Below, one piece after another: positions 63,882-64,000 of a DNA stretch of 64,000 nt. The DNA comes from Sphingomonas sp. Leaf242. Its GTDB lineage: Bacteria > Pseudomonadota > Alphaproteobacteria > Sphingomonadales > Sphingomonadaceae. A program made the translations under genes and the position numbers. The first letter of the stretch is position 1. Every line of letters begins with the position of its first letter. The notes beneath the pieces are model-generated. The model worked only from the letters and a program-made list of their open reading frames with translations, was not told where the DNA came from and ran no database searches. The DNA is taken from contig NZ_LMLW01000007.1 in the NCBI RefSeq assembly GCF_001422045.1, forward strand, positions 620,001-684,000, written 5' to 3'.

Positions 63882-64000
63882 TTACTTGCTGGGATCAGGG
63901 CCAATGAGGTCAATGAACCTCCCGTCTGAGTCGAGCATGATCCCGACGAGAAGGGTGCGATCGGGGTAGACGAGCGTAAACTCGTCGAACCCGAACCCAT
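63882..64000 (-). CDS. 3' end of an unidentified gene, cut by the window edge
   Basis: Read on the minus strand the frame ends GFGFDEFTLVYPDRTLLVGI, MLDSDGRFIDLIGPDPSK and a TAA at 63882-63884. Codon use is GC-rich and protein-like, unlike the AT-rich DNA that follows, and the alternative frame in the same place is low-complexity Ser-rich. Only about 39 residues are visible, so no family is proposed. Confidence 0.55.
   Translation of the reverse strand, partial: GFGFDEFTLVYPDRTLLVGIMLDSDGRFIDLIGPDPSK

Noticed and set aside
63689..63907. 72-residue plus-strand frame in the AT-rich zone
   Set aside because: No family resemblance or ribosome binding site, and it overlaps the 3' end of the more plausible minus-strand gene at 63882.

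Overview
The window is high-GC chromosomal DNA from an alphaproteobacterium, most likely a Sphingomonas-type member of the Sphingomonadales. The reasons are a tyrosine-type DivL kinase in the conserved divL-tsaE-amgK-murU-addB-addA-trxA order, alphaproteobacterial AddAB, an SdhE/RecG/Mfd block, a TonB-receptor sugar locus with tryptophan-halogenase-like flavoproteins, and many sphingomonad-style intergenic palindromes. No rRNA, tRNA, CRISPR array, prophage or intact insertion sequence was recognised.

Layout. 0-1.6 kb: a Ser/Gly-rich secreted protein with a PEP-CTERM-like tail, and a host-attachment-family protein. 1.7-6.3 kb: serS-surE-nlpD-like (one-base stop/start overlaps), then tyrS. 6.4-13.2 kb: a PilZ protein, a small DMT transporter, recG divergent from sdhE, and mfd. 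13.3-19.7 kb: a Gly-rich lipoprotein, a YjbQ protein, secA, a small secreted protein, argJ and trxA. 19.7-32.4 kb: a long minus-strand run, ahcY then divL-tsaE-amgK-murU-addB-addA-trxA, joining cell-cycle signalling, tRNA modification, peptidoglycan recycling and double-strand-break repair. 32.5-38.1 kb: YqgE, a peroxiredoxin, AMP nucleosidase, an Ala/Lys/Pro-rich membrane protein, an alpha/beta hydrolase and asd. 38.5-46.1 kb: a more accessory stretch with membrane and secreted proteins of unknown function, rlmJ, an SDR/MmyB-type regulator pair, an MsrA-like protein and a diguanylate cyclase.

46.2-62.9 kb is the most distinctive region: a minus-strand polysaccharide utilisation locus that reads as a xyloglucan system. 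In transcription order it encodes a TonB-dependent receptor, two flavin-dependent halogenase homologues, a GH74 endo-xyloglucanase, a GH35 beta-galactosidase, a GH31 alpha-xylosidase, an SGNH esterase, a GH29 alpha-L-fucosidase and a GH39 glycosidase. Most neighbours overlap by 4 nt (ATGA), so they are probably translationally coupled. GGTA/TACC palindromes precede the receptor, GH31 and GH39 genes and suggest one shared regulator, which is not encoded in the window. The proposed scheme is that GH74 cuts the backbone, the receptor imports oligosaccharides, and GH29, GH35, GH31 and the esterase strip fucose, galactose, xylose and acetyl groups. The role of the halogenase homologues is unknown.

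62.9-64.0 kb is AT-rich with no convincing gene except the 3' end of a minus-strand gene that runs off the window.
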